Part shown: piece by piece, positions 1-8,916 of the stretch
Layout: each line of letters starts with the position of its first letter
Position numbering within the stretch: position 1 is the first letter of the stretch
Source: Lachnospiraceae bacterium
GTDB taxonomy: Bacteria; Bacillota; Clostridia; Lachnospirales; Lachnospiraceae
Assembly (NCBI GenBank): GCA_017626095.1
Contig: JAGAJL010000011.1
Span: forward strand, 27,250 to 91,249
DNA: 64,000 nucleotides
Direction: 5' to 3'
Notes under the pieces: generated by a model
The model's database searches: none
What the model was told of the DNA's origin: nothing
The model's input: only the letters and a program-made list of their open reading frames with translations
Made by a program: the position numbers and the translations under genes

Positions 1-773
1 GAGAATTTCAATCCGCCGTCCTTTTCCGCATATACCACGGAAACCGTAACTGCATCCAGTTTCAAAATAAAATCAGAAATCATGGCAACCAAAGCATCCT
101 GACAATCAAATGGAATATAGGCAATTCCGGTTTTCTCATATATCTGGATATTTTCAATCGCTGCTCCATAGGCTCTTAAATCTGCCAATTCGATATTATC
201 ATTTACCATTCTGTCCACTAAAGAAACCTTTGCATAAGAAAATAAATATTCAAACATCTGAATATCCAGACGTGTCACCCCTCTTCCAAAGGAATCGGTA
301 TCCATGCGTATTCCATACATTAAGGCAGATGCCGTATTTTCATCAATCGGCGTTTTACTTTCACAAAAATATTCCGCTACCAACGATGCGCAAGCCCCAA
401 CCATCCGAATATCCTGATACAAATAATCACATTCTTTTACTATCGGATGATGGTCAATACATGCCACTTCATCTCCCGGTATATCCGTCAGATTAGCATT
501 ATATTTCTGTCCGTCTACTAAAAGCACATAATCCGTTTCCTTAATCTCCAGCTCGTTATAAGGATGCATCTCTATATGAAAATTATCCAACATCTTTACT
601 ATGCTAATCTTGTCCACATTTCCGTTATAACAAATGGCTGATTCTATCCCATGATATTTCAGAAACTTCTGCATTCCAAACGCACTTGCAATCGCATCCG
701 GGTCCGGAAAATTATGAGTCTGAATAAAAACCTTGTGTCCATCCAGTATTTCTAACAATCTCTTCCATTCCAC
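1..773 (-). CDS. DHH-family phosphoesterase (nanoRNase/pAp phosphatase type), 3' end outside window
   Basis: This gene is open at the left edge, so only the N-terminal ~257 residues are visible. DHH-superfamily metal-binding motifs are clear: THNFPDPDAIAS near residue 20, then VDGQ, CIDHHP and GIRMDTDSFGRG. The family hydrolyses short oligonucleotides, pAp or related phosphodiesters using Mn2+. The start is a GTG at 773: a GGAGG lies 9 nt upstream, and the nearby ATG codons are out of frame or give a two-codon ORF. The DHHA1 substrate domain lies partly beyond the edge, so the exact substrate cannot be fixed. Confidence 0.88.
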   Translation of the reverse strand, partial: MEWKRLLEILDGHKVFIQTHNFPDPDAIASAFGMQKFLKYHGIESAICYNGNVDKISIVKMLDNFHIEMHPYNELEIKETDYVLLVDGQKYNANLTDIPGDEVACIDHHPIVKECDYLYQDIRMVGACASLVAEYFCESKTPIDENTASALMYGIRMDTDSFGRGVTRLDIQMFEYLFSYAKVSLVDRMVNDNIELADLRAYGAAIENIQIYEKTGIAYIPFDCQDALVAMISDFILKLDAVTVSVVYAEKDGGLKF

Positions 774-817
774 TATTTCATTCCTCCAATATATAAATCA
801 ATATGTTGGCAATTCCA

Positions 818-984
818 TTATATATAATACACCATGATATATTCTTCCTCATTCTCGTCACAGATTTCGAATCCAACATACTTTTCATAAGCTCTGTTCC
901 AATCCCAAATCCCCGATAGTCTTTATATAACGAGATTGCAAGCGATGGCGTAGTATCATCTATATTCCATTTGGATTTTTTACC
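818..984 (-). pseudogene. Remnant of a GNAT acetyltransferase
   Basis: Between the DHH gene and pfkA the minus strand encodes two pieces of a GNAT in different frames. One frame holds the acetyl-CoA loop (LYKDYRGFGIGTELM). The other resumes at RAYEKYVGFEICDENEEEY and ends MVYYI-stop, the usual GNAT C-terminus. The N-terminal part and the roughly 30 residues between the two motifs are missing. There is no start codon and no ribosome site. This is a decayed gene rather than a short functional one. Confidence 0.6.
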
Positions 985-991
985 TCAACTC

Positions 992-1966
992 TTACTCCGA
1001 CAACGTCAAACTAAGCTCATACTGGAACGAATCCAACGTATTATTTTCCATTGTTATTGCCTCTGTAATATCAAAATCTATCAAAATATCATTTTTGATT
1101 GCTACGATACGGTTCTTTCCACCATGAAGCAATATCTCGATAGCATAGGCACCCATCAATGAGCCATACATTCTATCCTTCGCCGTAGGCTGTCCGCCTC
1201 TTTGAATGTAACCCAAAACGGATACCCTTGATTCAATTCCTGTTTTATCACGAATCATCTCTGCCAGTTCAGGAGCATCAATTACACCTTCTGCCACAAC
1301 AACAAGATAGCTGTTTCTGCCATCCGCATGACGTCTTTTAATTGCATCCGTTATACTGTCAAAATTACCATCCCACTTCTCAGGAAGAACAATCGCATCT
1401 GCCGAGGTAGCCATGCCTGCCCACAATGCAATATAACCGCGCTTTCTTCCCATAACTTCAACAACGCTGCATCTGCCATGAGAAACGGAGGAATCCCGTA
1501 TTCTGTCTATCGCTTCCATCGCCGTATTTGCCGCAGTATCAAAGCCCAACGTATACTCTGTACAAGACACGTCTCTATCTATTGTTCCCGGAATACAAAT
1601 CATATTGATTCCCTCTTCCCGAAATGCAATTGCACCTCTCAAGGTACCGTCACCACCGATGGCTACGACTGCATCAATATGATTTTCTCTCAAATTATCT
1701 GCTGCCTGTTTTCTGTACGCAGGCTGTAAAAAACGTTCGCTTCTGCTGGTATAGAGAACCGTTCCGCCTTGATTATTAATATTCCGCACATCTTCCAAGT
1801 CAAGATTTTTTGTCTCCCAGTCAATCAAGCCTTCATATCCACGAAGAATACCTACCACTTCAATCCCTGCATTAAACGCACTAAAAACTACTGCCCTGAT
1901 TGCCGAATTCATACCCGGTGCATCTCCACCACTTGTCAATACTGCTATCTTTTTTATATTACTCAT
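992..1966 (-). CDS. pfkA: ATP-dependent 6-phosphofructokinase
   Basis: This 324-residue cytoplasmic enzyme would phosphorylate fructose 6-phosphate to the 1,6-bisphosphate (glycolysis). Visible motifs are TSGGDAPGMN (11-20), GGDGTLRGA (104-112; the glycine after GGD favours ATP over PPi), PGTIDRDV (126-133), VEVMGRKRG and LGYIQRGG. In E. coli PfkA the catalytic loop reads GTIDND; here Arg replaces Asn, while both aspartates are kept. The length matches short bacterial PFKs. Its ATG overlaps the stop of the upstream GNAT (ATGA), so the two are translationally coupled. It may be a second PFK paralogue rather than the main one. Confidence 0.9.
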   Translation of the reverse strand: MSNIKKIAVLTSGGDAPGMNSAIRAVVFSAFNAGIEVVGILRGYEGLIDWETKNLDLEDVRNINNQGGTVLYTSRSERFLQPAYRKQAADNLRENHIDAVVAIGGDGTLRGAIAFREEGINMICIPGTIDRDVSCTEYTLGFDTAANTAMEAIDRIRDSSVSHGRCSVVEVMGRKRGYIALWAGMATSADAIVLPEKWDGNFDSITDAIKRRHADGRNSYLVVVAEGVIDAPELAEMIRDKTGIESRVSVLGYIQRGGQPTAKDRMYGSLMGAYAIEILLHGGKNRIVAIKNDILIDFDITEAITMENNTLDSFQYELSLTLSE

Positions 1967-2472
1967 GATACGCTCCTTTTCTCAACTGAATATAGATAAG
2001 CAATTTCCCGAAGCTGTTTTCCGCCAATATTGTCCTCCAGAATATGCTCATCCTGCACAAAGCCGACCTTTTCATAAAACCGCCTTGCTCTGTGATTTTC
2101 TTCCAAAACCCATAAAAATATATTACGATATCCCTGCTTTGCCAGCTCGTCAATTACCTCATTTATCAGCAGCTTTCCATATCCTTTCCCCATATACTCC
2201 GGTAAAAAATAAATGGAAATGATTTCACCAAAGCCGTCAAAATCAGCAAATCTGGATTTTCCATATGCTGAAGTACCAATAAATTTACCGTTTTCAATCA
2301 TAACAAGGTGGTTCATGTCCTCTTGGTCTAAGTTTGAAATCCAACGTCCTTCCGAAATATGATTGAGCCAGCTTTCGGGAATGATATCCTGATATGCAAA
2401 TTTCCAACTTTCCTCATAAATACGGCTAATTGCAAATCGGTTATCCTCTTTTTTGATATGTCTTATTTCCAT
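1963..2472 (-). CDS. GNAT-family N-acetyltransferase
   Basis: A 169-residue protein with the GNAT fold: ISIYFLPEYMGKGYGKLLI is the beta4/acetyl-CoA pyrophosphate loop (Q/RxxGxG/A type), followed by LWVLEENHRARRFYEKVGF. It should transfer an acetyl group from acetyl-CoA to an amine, but the substrate is unknown. AAAGGGAACTGTT precedes the ATG. Its stop overlaps the start of pfkA by four bases, placing both in one transcript. No membrane or secretion signal is seen. Confidence 0.85.
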   Translation of the reverse strand: MEIRHIKKEDNRFAISRIYEESWKFAYQDIIPESWLNHISEGRWISNLDQEDMNHLVMIENGKFIGTSAYGKSRFADFDGFGEIISIYFLPEYMGKGYGKLLINEVIDELAKQGYRNIFLWVLEENHRARRFYEKVGFVQDEHILEDNIGGKQLREIAYLYSVEKRSVS

Positions 2473-2496
2473 AACAGTTCCCTTTTCTGCTGCAAT

Positions 2497-3180
2497 TTAT
2501 TTCTCAACGGCATATTTTACAGCCACATCATCAAGTGAAGTACCATTTTCCCACGCTCCGCAATATCGGATGTATTCTGCCTCTGCATTCAGAAAATTCT
2601 CGGCATTCCGCGGAAGAATAATGGGCTCTATTGTGTTTTTAATATAATCACATACATATATCGTCTTTACACAATTTAAAAATACCCAGTCAAACCGATA
2701 CTTTTGCTCCTGCTGCCGATACCGCATATATTCAAATAACTGACCTGCATCAATGTCATTTCCTTCTGTCGGATGAAGAAACAGATACAGTCCATTATAC
2801 TTTTTATGCTGATAATTACTATTCAGCTTTTCTAATTTTCGGTCAAATCTGTATTTTGCTTTGGAGATATAATCCTGCTCTACACGACTGTCCGGCAATA
2901 CCGCCCAGAACCGCCCGTTATAAAAATGCAGCCGCTCTCCGTATCTCGCAAAAGCCTGTACAGGAAGCTCCTCCTTCAGGCATCCCAGATACTGCTCAAT
3001 AAAGCTCTCCTCCTGTCCGTCCTCCGGCAGAAGTGCCTGACTGACCTCCAAGCCTAAATCCATTCTATGATTAATCCAATCGGGGGACTCACTTTTGATA
3101 AAGCATGGCTGATATTCCGGCCATAAATATTTTAATGACAATGCCGCATATATTTCATTCAAAAGCTTCTCATATGCCAT
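2497..3180 (-). CDS. Conserved hypothetical protein
   Basis: A 227-residue soluble protein of no family I can name. It begins MAYEKLLNEIYAAL and has an acidic/aromatic central part (DLGLEVSQAL, FWAVLPDSRVEQDYI, KYRFDRKLEKLN) and a second block (HPTEGNDIDAGQLFEYM). The E(V)-centred N-terminal strand and scattered Lys/Asp invite a nuclease-like fold guess, but no complete catalytic motif is visible. A GGAGG lies 9 nt before the ATG, so it is a real gene. It probably heads the operon with the GNAT and pfkA (24-nt gap). Confidence 0.7.
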   Translation of the reverse strand: MAYEKLLNEIYAALSLKYLWPEYQPCFIKSESPDWINHRMDLGLEVSQALLPEDGQEESFIEQYLGCLKEELPVQAFARYGERLHFYNGRFWAVLPDSRVEQDYISKAKYRFDRKLEKLNSNYQHKKYNGLYLFLHPTEGNDIDAGQLFEYMRYRQQEQKYRFDWVFLNCVKTIYVCDYIKNTIEPIILPRNAENFLNAEAEYIRYCGAWENGTSLDDVAVKYAVEK

Positions 3181-3355
3181 TTTCTTTTACCTCCATATTC
3201 CACACATCCTTTATCGGACAATCAGAGACCTCAAAACAATAATAAAAACCCCCATTTCAAATTCAGGTTTTCATTTCAATATATAATGATATTATATATC
3301 ATAACTACTTATCATGCACCTTTTTCTTGTCAACTATAATTTGACTTTATGTTTC

Positions 3356-3811
3356 TCACATCAGTTCCCCAAGCATTTGTGATGGATTTTCTGCTGCCTT
3401 TACCTTTCCAAATACTTTTTCAATCATCCCATTTTCGTCAATCAGATATGTGGTTCTTACCACCCCCATGGAGACCTTTCCATAATTTTTCTTTTCCTGC
3501 CATACATCATAGGCCCGAATTGCATCCAGCTCCGTATCAGACAATAACGTAAATCCCAACTGATACTTTTCCTCAAACTTTTTATGGGATGCCACCGAGT
3601 CCTTGCTTATGCCAAGGACTACTGCATTTTTCTCCGTAAACTGCGGATACAAATCACGAAACCCACATGCCTGCTTTGTACATCCCGGTGTATTGTCCTT
3701 TGGATAAAAATATAAAATAACCTTCTTCCCTGCATATTCACTTAACGTATGCCAAACTCCATTTTGGTCCTGCAATGAAAATTCAGGTGCTTTGATTCCT
3801 TCTGCTAACAT
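3356..3811 (-). CDS. bcp: Thioredoxin-dependent thiol peroxidase, Bcp-type peroxiredoxin
   Basis: A 151-residue AhpC/TSA-fold protein. It reduces hydroperoxides with thioredoxin as the electron donor. FYPKDNTPGCTKQACGFRD (residues ~35-53) carries the peroxidatic Cys of TPGCT and a nearby resolving Cys five residues on, as in Bcp/PrxQ. The start has a strong GGGAGG ribosome site. It stands alone, with intergenic DNA on both sides. There is no sign of secretion, so it acts in the cytosol. Confidence 0.93.
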   Translation of the reverse strand: MLAEGIKAPEFSLQDQNGVWHTLSEYAGKKVILYFYPKDNTPGCTKQACGFRDLYPQFTEKNAVVLGISKDSVASHKKFEEKYQLGFTLLSDTELDAIRAYDVWQEKKNYGKVSMGVVRTTYLIDENGMIEKVFGKVKAAENPSQMLGELM

Positions 3812-3876
3812 ATGTCATCCTCCCAAAATTATTAATAAATTTAATACTTAATGTCCCAACACAAACATCACAATAA

Positions 3877-4449
3877 TCATATCAAATAATCAATCATATA
3901 ACCAAATAAAATTCCAAGCACAGCCGATATGCAGATAATCAGTATCGGATGTACTTTTCGAAATACTAAAAAAACGGAGAAAAGAAATATAACCAACGCT
4001 GCATAAAAAGAGACATCGGACAAAATAGCGGTATGGATACCGGCTGGTGCAAATACTGTACCGCCAATGGAAATCATGGCAGCGCCAATCAGTCCGACAA
4101 CCGCAGGCTTCAGTCCTGCCATACACCCTTTTACCATTTTGCTGTTGCTAAATTTTGCAAAGCATTTTGCAACGATGAGAATGATGATGAAGGACGGCAG
4201 CACAACACCAAATGTTGCACAAAACGCTCCTAATATGCCGCCAACCTCTGCTCCCACATAGGTTGCTATATTGACTGCAAATGGTCCCGGTGTACTTTCG
4301 CTGACAGCAATAAAATCAACCAGTGACTTGATATCCAGCCAGTCATGAGCAATAACTTCCTCCTGTATCAGCGGAAGCATCGCATAACCACCACCAAAGG
4401 TAAAAGCTCCGATTTTGAAAAATGTCCATAACAATTCCAGATAAATCAT
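3877..4449 (-). CDS. chrA: Chromate transporter half-protein (second gene)
   Basis: A 190-residue integral membrane protein of the CHR family. It starts with the hallmark FFKIGAFTFGGGYAMLPLIQ and a later ESTPGPFAVNIATYVG motif. CHR proteins export chromate (probably by proton-coupled antiport). The ORF is open further upstream, but the true ATG is at 4449, preceded by AAGGAGGG and overlapping the stop of the partner (ATGA). The two CHR halves are separate genes, as in short bidomain pairs, and should assemble as a heterodimer of opposite topology. Confidence 0.85.
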   Translation of the reverse strand: MIYLELLWTFFKIGAFTFGGGYAMLPLIQEEVIAHDWLDIKSLVDFIAVSESTPGPFAVNIATYVGAEVGGILGAFCATFGVVLPSFIIILIVAKCFAKFSNSKMVKGCMAGLKPAVVGLIGAAMISIGGTVFAPAGIHTAILSDVSFYAALVIFLFSVFLVFRKVHPILIICISAVLGILFGYMIDYLI

Positions 4450-5009
4450 TGTCTTTCCCTCCTTGAAATCACTGCGGAGGAGATCAGACCAAATACCGCA
4501 CATCCGATAATGACTATCAGCACATCCACATTCAAAAATGCAGTCAGTACAAATGCAGATGCCATAATAATATAGGCAGTGGTATTTTTCGGACACTGCC
4601 GGTACATGGACCAGAGTGCCTTCAGAATCAGCGCAAGTACACCGGCTCTGATACCATGAAATGCATACCGAACAGCCTGAATGCTTTGAAACTCTTTCAG
4701 AACAAAGGATACGACAAGGATAATAAAAAAAGAAGGGAAAACTACGCCAAGCGTTGCAAACAACGCTCCCCAAAAGCCACAAATACGAAATCCTACAAAT
4801 GTAGCTGCATTGATTGCAATCGGTCCCGGTGTTGATTCCGCAATGGCTACGATTTCCAGTATGTCAGCATCACTAATCCATTTTCTTTTCTCAACAATTT
4901 CCTTTTGAATCAGCGGAATCATTGCATAACCGCCGCCGAAGGTAAATGCACCGATTTTCAAAAAGGTAAGGAATAGCTGCCATACCTTTTTCATTTTACC
5001 GCTCGCCAT
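4446..5009 (-). CDS. chrA: Chromate transporter half-protein (first gene)
   Basis: A 187-residue CHR-family membrane protein. The N-terminus carries FLKIGAFTFGGGYAMIPLIQ, then AIAESTPGPIAINAATFVGF, followed by several hydrophobic helices. It is clearly a paralogue of the next gene, with which it shares the ATGA overlap. The pair would form one chromate (or related oxyanion) transporter. AAGGAG stands 7 nt before the ATG. The upstream region (5010-5100) is AT-rich and contains a short TTACATGTAA palindrome that could be regulatory, though nothing decisive is seen. Confidence 0.86.
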   Translation of the reverse strand: MASGKMKKVWQLFLTFLKIGAFTFGGGYAMIPLIQKEIVEKRKWISDADILEIVAIAESTPGPIAINAATFVGFRICGFWGALFATLGVVFPSFFIILVVSFVLKEFQSIQAVRYAFHGIRAGVLALILKALWSMYRQCPKNTTAYIIMASAFVLTAFLNVDVLIVIIGCAVFGLISSAVISRRERQ

Positions 5010-5179
5010 ATTCTGTCTCCTTATCGTAATGCTCTATATCGATATTATAACAATATCGGCTTGCACTATAACTGCATTATTTTACATGTAACAATATCAT
5101 TTTACGCATCAGCCTTAGATAAGTCAATTTTTATCATACGACAAAACGGAGCAGACACCATTTGTCCGCTCCGCTCTAA

Positions 5180-5523
5180 AATAAAACACTTCCTTCAAGC
5201 CTTCCAAAAGCAGCATGGTCTGATTCATCAGCTCATATTGCTTTGTCACATCCAGATAATATTCATAATCATAAAAGCTGAAATAATTTCTTTGTTCTAT
5301 CTCACCGGAAACAGAAACAAATTCCGGTTTTTTTGCGACAATCGAATAGCAATCCGTTACCCAATCCCTGATGCTGACGGTCCCCTTCTATCAGTCTGAC
5401 TCCTTCTGACTGCCTTCTGGTATTCCGATTCAAAACATATACTTCATAGCCATGTTTCACATAATATTCAGCAACATATCTGCTTACAAATACAGTTTCT
5501 CCGGTAACTAATGCTTTCTTCAT
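5180..5523 (-). pseudogene. NAD-dependent epimerase/dehydratase, internally deleted
   Basis: The 73-codon ORF at 5302-5523 begins MKKALVTG-TVFVSRYVAEYY, the Rossmann N-terminus of an SDR epimerase, but with GET where families have GGT. It loses homology after RLIEGDR. Further downstream, in another frame, NYFSFYDYEYYLDVTKQYE and LLEGLKE are the usual C-terminal epimerase segment. Most of the catalytic middle (including YxxxK) is absent. This is the same kind of internal deletion as in two GNAT remnants nearby. Confidence 0.7.
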
Positions 5524-5547
5524 AGTGCCGTCTTCTCCCTTCCATAA

Positions 5548-6228
5548 CTAGATAAATCTATTTTTTATCGGATGTCTTATTACCGTCTTCAATTTTTCAG
5601 GAGCTACCCTTCTGGCATCACTCAAATAAATCTCGTGATGAAGCCTTGTACCAGTAATATCCAATTCGTACCCCTGCGCAGTCATGAATTCATGCATTCT
5701 TTCAATGGTTGCCGGCTCATCATCATAAGGTCCAATATGCATGCACTGAACGCATAAGCCTTCCTCGTATGTCAGAAATTCCACCTTGGAAAAGTCCTGC
5801 TGCTTTTTCCTTGTTGCTTCCTCTATCGCCCAATCAAACTCCTCTTTCGTCACAAAATCCGGTAGTCTGATAACAGAAAGAAACTGAAAATCCTCTTTGC
5901 GGCTATAATCAATCCCCTGTGTTATTCTCTGTTTGCCCGAAGTCAGTTCCTGATTCACTGTCTGCGCCTCCTGCCACCAAAATCCCTCCAGCGGTGGAAC
6001 AACATAATCGAAATATCCTTCTATCTGATGATTCCCTTTTTTGCTCATTTTAATGGTAAATGCAATTCCATAAAGCAATCCGATGGAGTTCTTGTACTCA
6101 CTCCCCTCTACATTGGGATTGCCCTTGCCACGAACCGCAATATAATTCATTGGCGGTACTTCCACAATGCCCGGTTTGTTTTTTGGCAGATAAAATTCCT
6201 TATACTCTTTTTTATAATCAAATGCCAT
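5548..6228 (-). CDS. GyrI-like small-molecule-binding domain protein
   Basis: A 226-residue protein of the GyrI-like/SOUL-type superfamily. It begins MAFDYKKEYKEFYLPKNKPG, followed by VPPMNYIAVRGKGNPN, LLYGIAFTIKMSKKGN, and a C-terminal LHHEIYLSDARRVAPEKLKT segment typical of this family. Members bind hydrophobic or cationic small molecules. Some are stand-alone ligand binders and some hydrolyse cyclopropanoids. No DNA-binding part is attached. Gaps of about 20-60 nt to its neighbours suggest co-transcription with the upstream GNAT-YoaP gene. Confidence 0.8.
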   Translation of the reverse strand: MAFDYKKEYKEFYLPKNKPGIVEVPPMNYIAVRGKGNPNVEGSEYKNSIGLLYGIAFTIKMSKKGNHQIEGYFDYVVPPLEGFWWQEAQTVNQELTSGKQRITQGIDYSRKEDFQFLSVIRLPDFVTKEEFDWAIEEATRKKQQDFSKVEFLTYEEGLCVQCMHIGPYDDEPATIERMHEFMTAQGYELDITGTRLHHEIYLSDARRVAPEKLKTVIRHPIKNRFI

Positions 6229-6251
6229 TTTTTCTTTTCCCCTTTAAAAAA

Positions 6252-7013
6252 TTATAGTCCCCTGTCTGCCAGCACTTTTTCAAATTTCTTTTCTGACAGT
6301 ATTTCATGCGTTACAAATTCTCCATTATAAAACAGACTGAATGTTGTAAATGGTGTAGGCGCTTTTTGTGCCTGTTCTCTTGTCGTTATGTGAATTGATT
6401 GGAAATCAATATTTTTATTTTTTGCCATATTTTCAAGAATCGGAACATACTTCGCTGTAAAAGGGCATTGGCTTGTATAATATAAGGTAAAGCCCTGACG
6501 TACATCCGCCGGACTTACTTGTTTTACGCAGGACTTAAAATGCGGTTTTTCAATATCCTTATCAAATGGCAGAGCCATCAGTTCAAAATATGGTCCTGCC
6601 GTATCAATCGTTTCAAAGCCTTTGTACTGCAAGTATTTTTGTTCTGATAAAAATCCCCGTTTCTTCTTTGAAGATAAGATAACAAGTCCCTTTTTCCCCT
6701 TCGCTCTGCTATCGCTTATACATGCTTCCAGCAACAGGTTAGAAAAACCCTGCCCCTTATATTTTCCTGCTACCCATAAGCAATCAATATACATATAATC
6801 TCTTGCTTCCATCGGTATCCATGCATATTCAGCCGGGATATACTCAATAAAGCATTTTCCCCTGACATTCCCTTTTAAAAATACCAGTCCTTCGTCGAAC
6901 CGCTCCTTCAACCACATTTTTTTAGACATCACCTGTATATCCTTGTTATTTGCAATTGCACAGCAAATATGTTCGGCTTCAAGATTATCATGTGTTAATT
7001 TTATCAGTTCCAT
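6252..7013 (-). CDS. GNAT acetyltransferase with C-terminal YoaP-like domain
   Basis: A 253-residue two-domain protein. Residues ~1-150 are a GNAT fold (DCLWVAGKYKGQGFSNLLLE is the acetyl-CoA loop). The C-terminal ~90 residues (FTLYYTSQCPFTAKYVPILE, then TTFSLFYNGEFVTHEILSE) match the YoaP-like thioredoxin-fold domain, with a lone Cys in SQCPFT. The ORF is open 14 codons further upstream, but the ATG at 7013 is the one followed by the conserved MELIKLTHDNLEAEH start. Its ribosome site (CAGGG) is weak. The substrate is unknown. Confidence 0.82.
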   Translation of the reverse strand: MELIKLTHDNLEAEHICCAIANNKDIQVMSKKMWLKERFDEGLVFLKGNVRGKCFIEYIPAEYAWIPMEARDYMYIDCLWVAGKYKGQGFSNLLLEACISDSRAKGKKGLVILSSKKKRGFLSEQKYLQYKGFETIDTAGPYFELMALPFDKDIEKPHFKSCVKQVSPADVRQGFTLYYTSQCPFTAKYVPILENMAKNKNIDFQSIHITTREQAQKAPTPFTTFSLFYNGEFVTHEILSEKKFEKVLADRGL

Positions 7014-7076
7014 ATAACCCTGCGTCTCCATTTCTGTTTCATCTATTGAAACCAATTTTTCTAATCAAACGCTATC

Positions 7077-7733
7077 TCATTTTTGCCCTTTTAGTAATCT
7101 AGCTACACGTTCCCTGATATTCTGTTCAAATTCCTCCTCTGAAAAAGACGGATCCTTTGTCTTTTTCCAAATATCGCAGGGAATATGGCTGCAAGCTCTA
7201 CAATTTTTATATTGATTCCGGTTGACAGAACATTCATAGATTGGACATGCCTGTCCTTCCGGCGCATGAAACACCTTACCCAAGCTCTCATTACAGCCCT
7301 TACATATATTTCCGTAGCATCCACACTTTGTACATTCCGTACCACAGCAGCTTACCGTATTTGAAGAAGCAGACTGTGCCAAAAGCTCCTGCTGTTTTTT
7401 CTTACTGAAGCCTCCAAGTACCAGCGCATAGGACTTGTCCAGCAAATCCTTTAACAAATCATCAGGCACATTACCGTCAGCCTTCACCGAATTCCAATGC
7501 ATTTTGTTCATATAATAACCGGGAATAATGTCCTCATACTGTTGCCTTAAGAAATCTCCTTCCGTCGGCTCCAACTTCAATGTAATATAGTACGGCTCAT
7601 TATCTTCTCCCAGACAGACCGCCACAAACATTTTGCCGCCAATCTGATAGCGAATCCAATTCCAATCCTTCTGAAGGTCTTTCGTAACACCTGCTTTACT
7701 CATTAAATAATTGTCAATCCACACATATTTCAT
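7077..7733 (-). CDS. MmcQ/YjbR domain protein fused to Cys-rich DUF3795
   Basis: A 218-residue fusion. The N-terminal half has the MmcQ/YjbR (CyaY-like fold) signature: WIRYQIGGKMFVAV, YYITLKLEP and HWNSV...LLDKSYALV. The C-terminal half is DUF3795, a putative zinc-binding domain with CCGTECTKCGCYGNICKGC and CRACSHIPCDIW. No enzyme activity is established for either part. The start was moved to ATG 7733 because GGGAG is 10 nt upstream; the in-frame ATG at 7742 sits too close to it. Confidence 0.8.
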   Translation of the reverse strand: MKYVWIDNYLMSKAGVTKDLQKDWNWIRYQIGGKMFVAVCLGEDNEPYYITLKLEPTEGDFLRQQYEDIIPGYYMNKMHWNSVKADGNVPDDLLKDLLDKSYALVLGGFSKKKQQELLAQSASSNTVSCCGTECTKCGCYGNICKGCNESLGKVFHAPEGQACPIYECSVNRNQYKNCRACSHIPCDIWKKTKDPSFSEEEFEQNIRERVARLLKGQK

Positions 7734-7812
7734 AGATACCATTCTCCCTGCGCATTTCTATTATCGGTATTCAAGCCAATCAATTTCTTCTAAAATAATG
7801 TTTCAAATTGAT

Positions 7813-8721
7813 TTATTCCGCATATTTTCTCCTCATACCTTCTATACCGGCTCTTATTTCTGCCCGAATTTCTTGTGGCTCTATCAGCTCCACCTTATCT
7901 CGAAAGGACATCAGCCATGTAATCAAATTTTCCCTGTCCGTATAGTCTGCCTGAAATAAAAGCCTTCCGTCTTCCTGCTCCCTAAAGCTTCCACTGCCAA
8001 ATTCTTCAATTAACCGCCATTTACATTCTGAATCAAAAAGAGCTTTTACCTTTATCCCACCGGGAAATATGCATTCATTGCTCAAATCCGGCATCGGCAC
8101 CTGCCGCCGCACAAAAGCCTGCGTCAATAATTGTAACTCTTCCATACGATTCAGCTTAAACAGACGAAAGTCCTCTCTCGCTTTACACCAGCCCCATACA
8201 TACCAGCTCGACCAGCGGAATATCAGATAGTACGGCTCTATACAGCGAACGGACTCCCCTTTGGGAGAATAGTAAATAAATTTAAGCTCCCGATGCTGTT
8301 CAATTGATGTGCGTATCAGCTCAATTTTAGGAGCAAGGGAAGCTTTGTACCATGAGGATAAATCAATTAATATAAACTGGTTTCCCACCATAAATTCAGA
8401 AGAGCCCGCCGACAGCTTCTCCATTAACCGCCCATAACGATTGGTCCCGTTAACACTATCCAAGCTGCGAAGTCCTGCAAGAATATCCTGCATTTCCGAA
8501 TTTGTAAAGAGTGTTCTATCCATTTTGTACGGTTCCATAATGGAAATGCCGCCATTTATTCCCTGTTTCGTAACAATCGGGATTCCTGCTTTGCACAAAT
8601 CTTCAATATCCCTGCTAATGGTTCGTTTGGAAACCTCAAACTGCTCTGCAAGATAAGGTACCGTAACCATATCCTTTTGCAGCAATATGGACAAAATTCC
8701 CATTTGTCTGTCTATTTTCAT
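7813..8721 (-). CDS. WYL-domain transcriptional regulator (YafY family)
   Basis: A 302-residue regulator. The N-terminal winged HTH (MGILSILLQKDMVTVPYLAE, then FEVSKRTISRDIEDLCKAG) is followed by a WYL ligand-sensing domain (RCIEPYYLIFRWSSWYVWGW) and a WCX extension. Such proteins bind DNA and sense nucleotides or small effectors. The start at 8721 is fixed by AAAGGAG six bases upstream; the longer ORF lacks a site. Its upstream region (8770-8850) contains inverted AAACATG/CATGTTT copies that could be its own operator. It probably regulates the adjoining YjbR/GNAT group, but that is inference. Confidence 0.88.
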   Translation of the reverse strand: MKIDRQMGILSILLQKDMVTVPYLAEQFEVSKRTISRDIEDLCKAGIPIVTKQGINGGISIMEPYKMDRTLFTNSEMQDILAGLRSLDSVNGTNRYGRLMEKLSAGSSEFMVGNQFILIDLSSWYKASLAPKIELIRTSIEQHRELKFIYYSPKGESVRCIEPYYLIFRWSSWYVWGWCKAREDFRLFKLNRMEELQLLTQAFVRRQVPMPDLSNECIFPGGIKVKALFDSECKWRLIEEFGSGSFREQEDGRLLFQADYTDRENLITWLMSFRDKVELIEPQEIRAEIRAGIEGMRRKYAE

Positions 8722-8916
8722 GACTGCTCCTTTCGCTTGCAGCTTCATATGAAAATCCACTCACGCTTCATGAAGTATTCATATTCATATGATACTATAA
8801 AAAACATGTCAACTGTATGTCATGTTTTTATCATACATGTTCAAATAATTTTTTCATGAATGACATCCCGCTGAATCCGACAATTTTACCTCCGGCACCA
8901 AAAGCATCAAGGAATT

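Noticed and set aside
3240-3310. ATATATAAT/ATTATATAT inverted repeat with a TTGACA upstream as the promoter of the 2497-3180 gene
   Set aside because: The spacing between TTGACA and any TATAAT is too long for a sigma-A promoter, so no firm call was made.
8820-8916. Possible fragment encoding FGAGGKIVGFSGMSFMKKLF after the VOC stop
   Set aside because: Protein-like on the minus strand, but very short, without a start, and not matched to a family.
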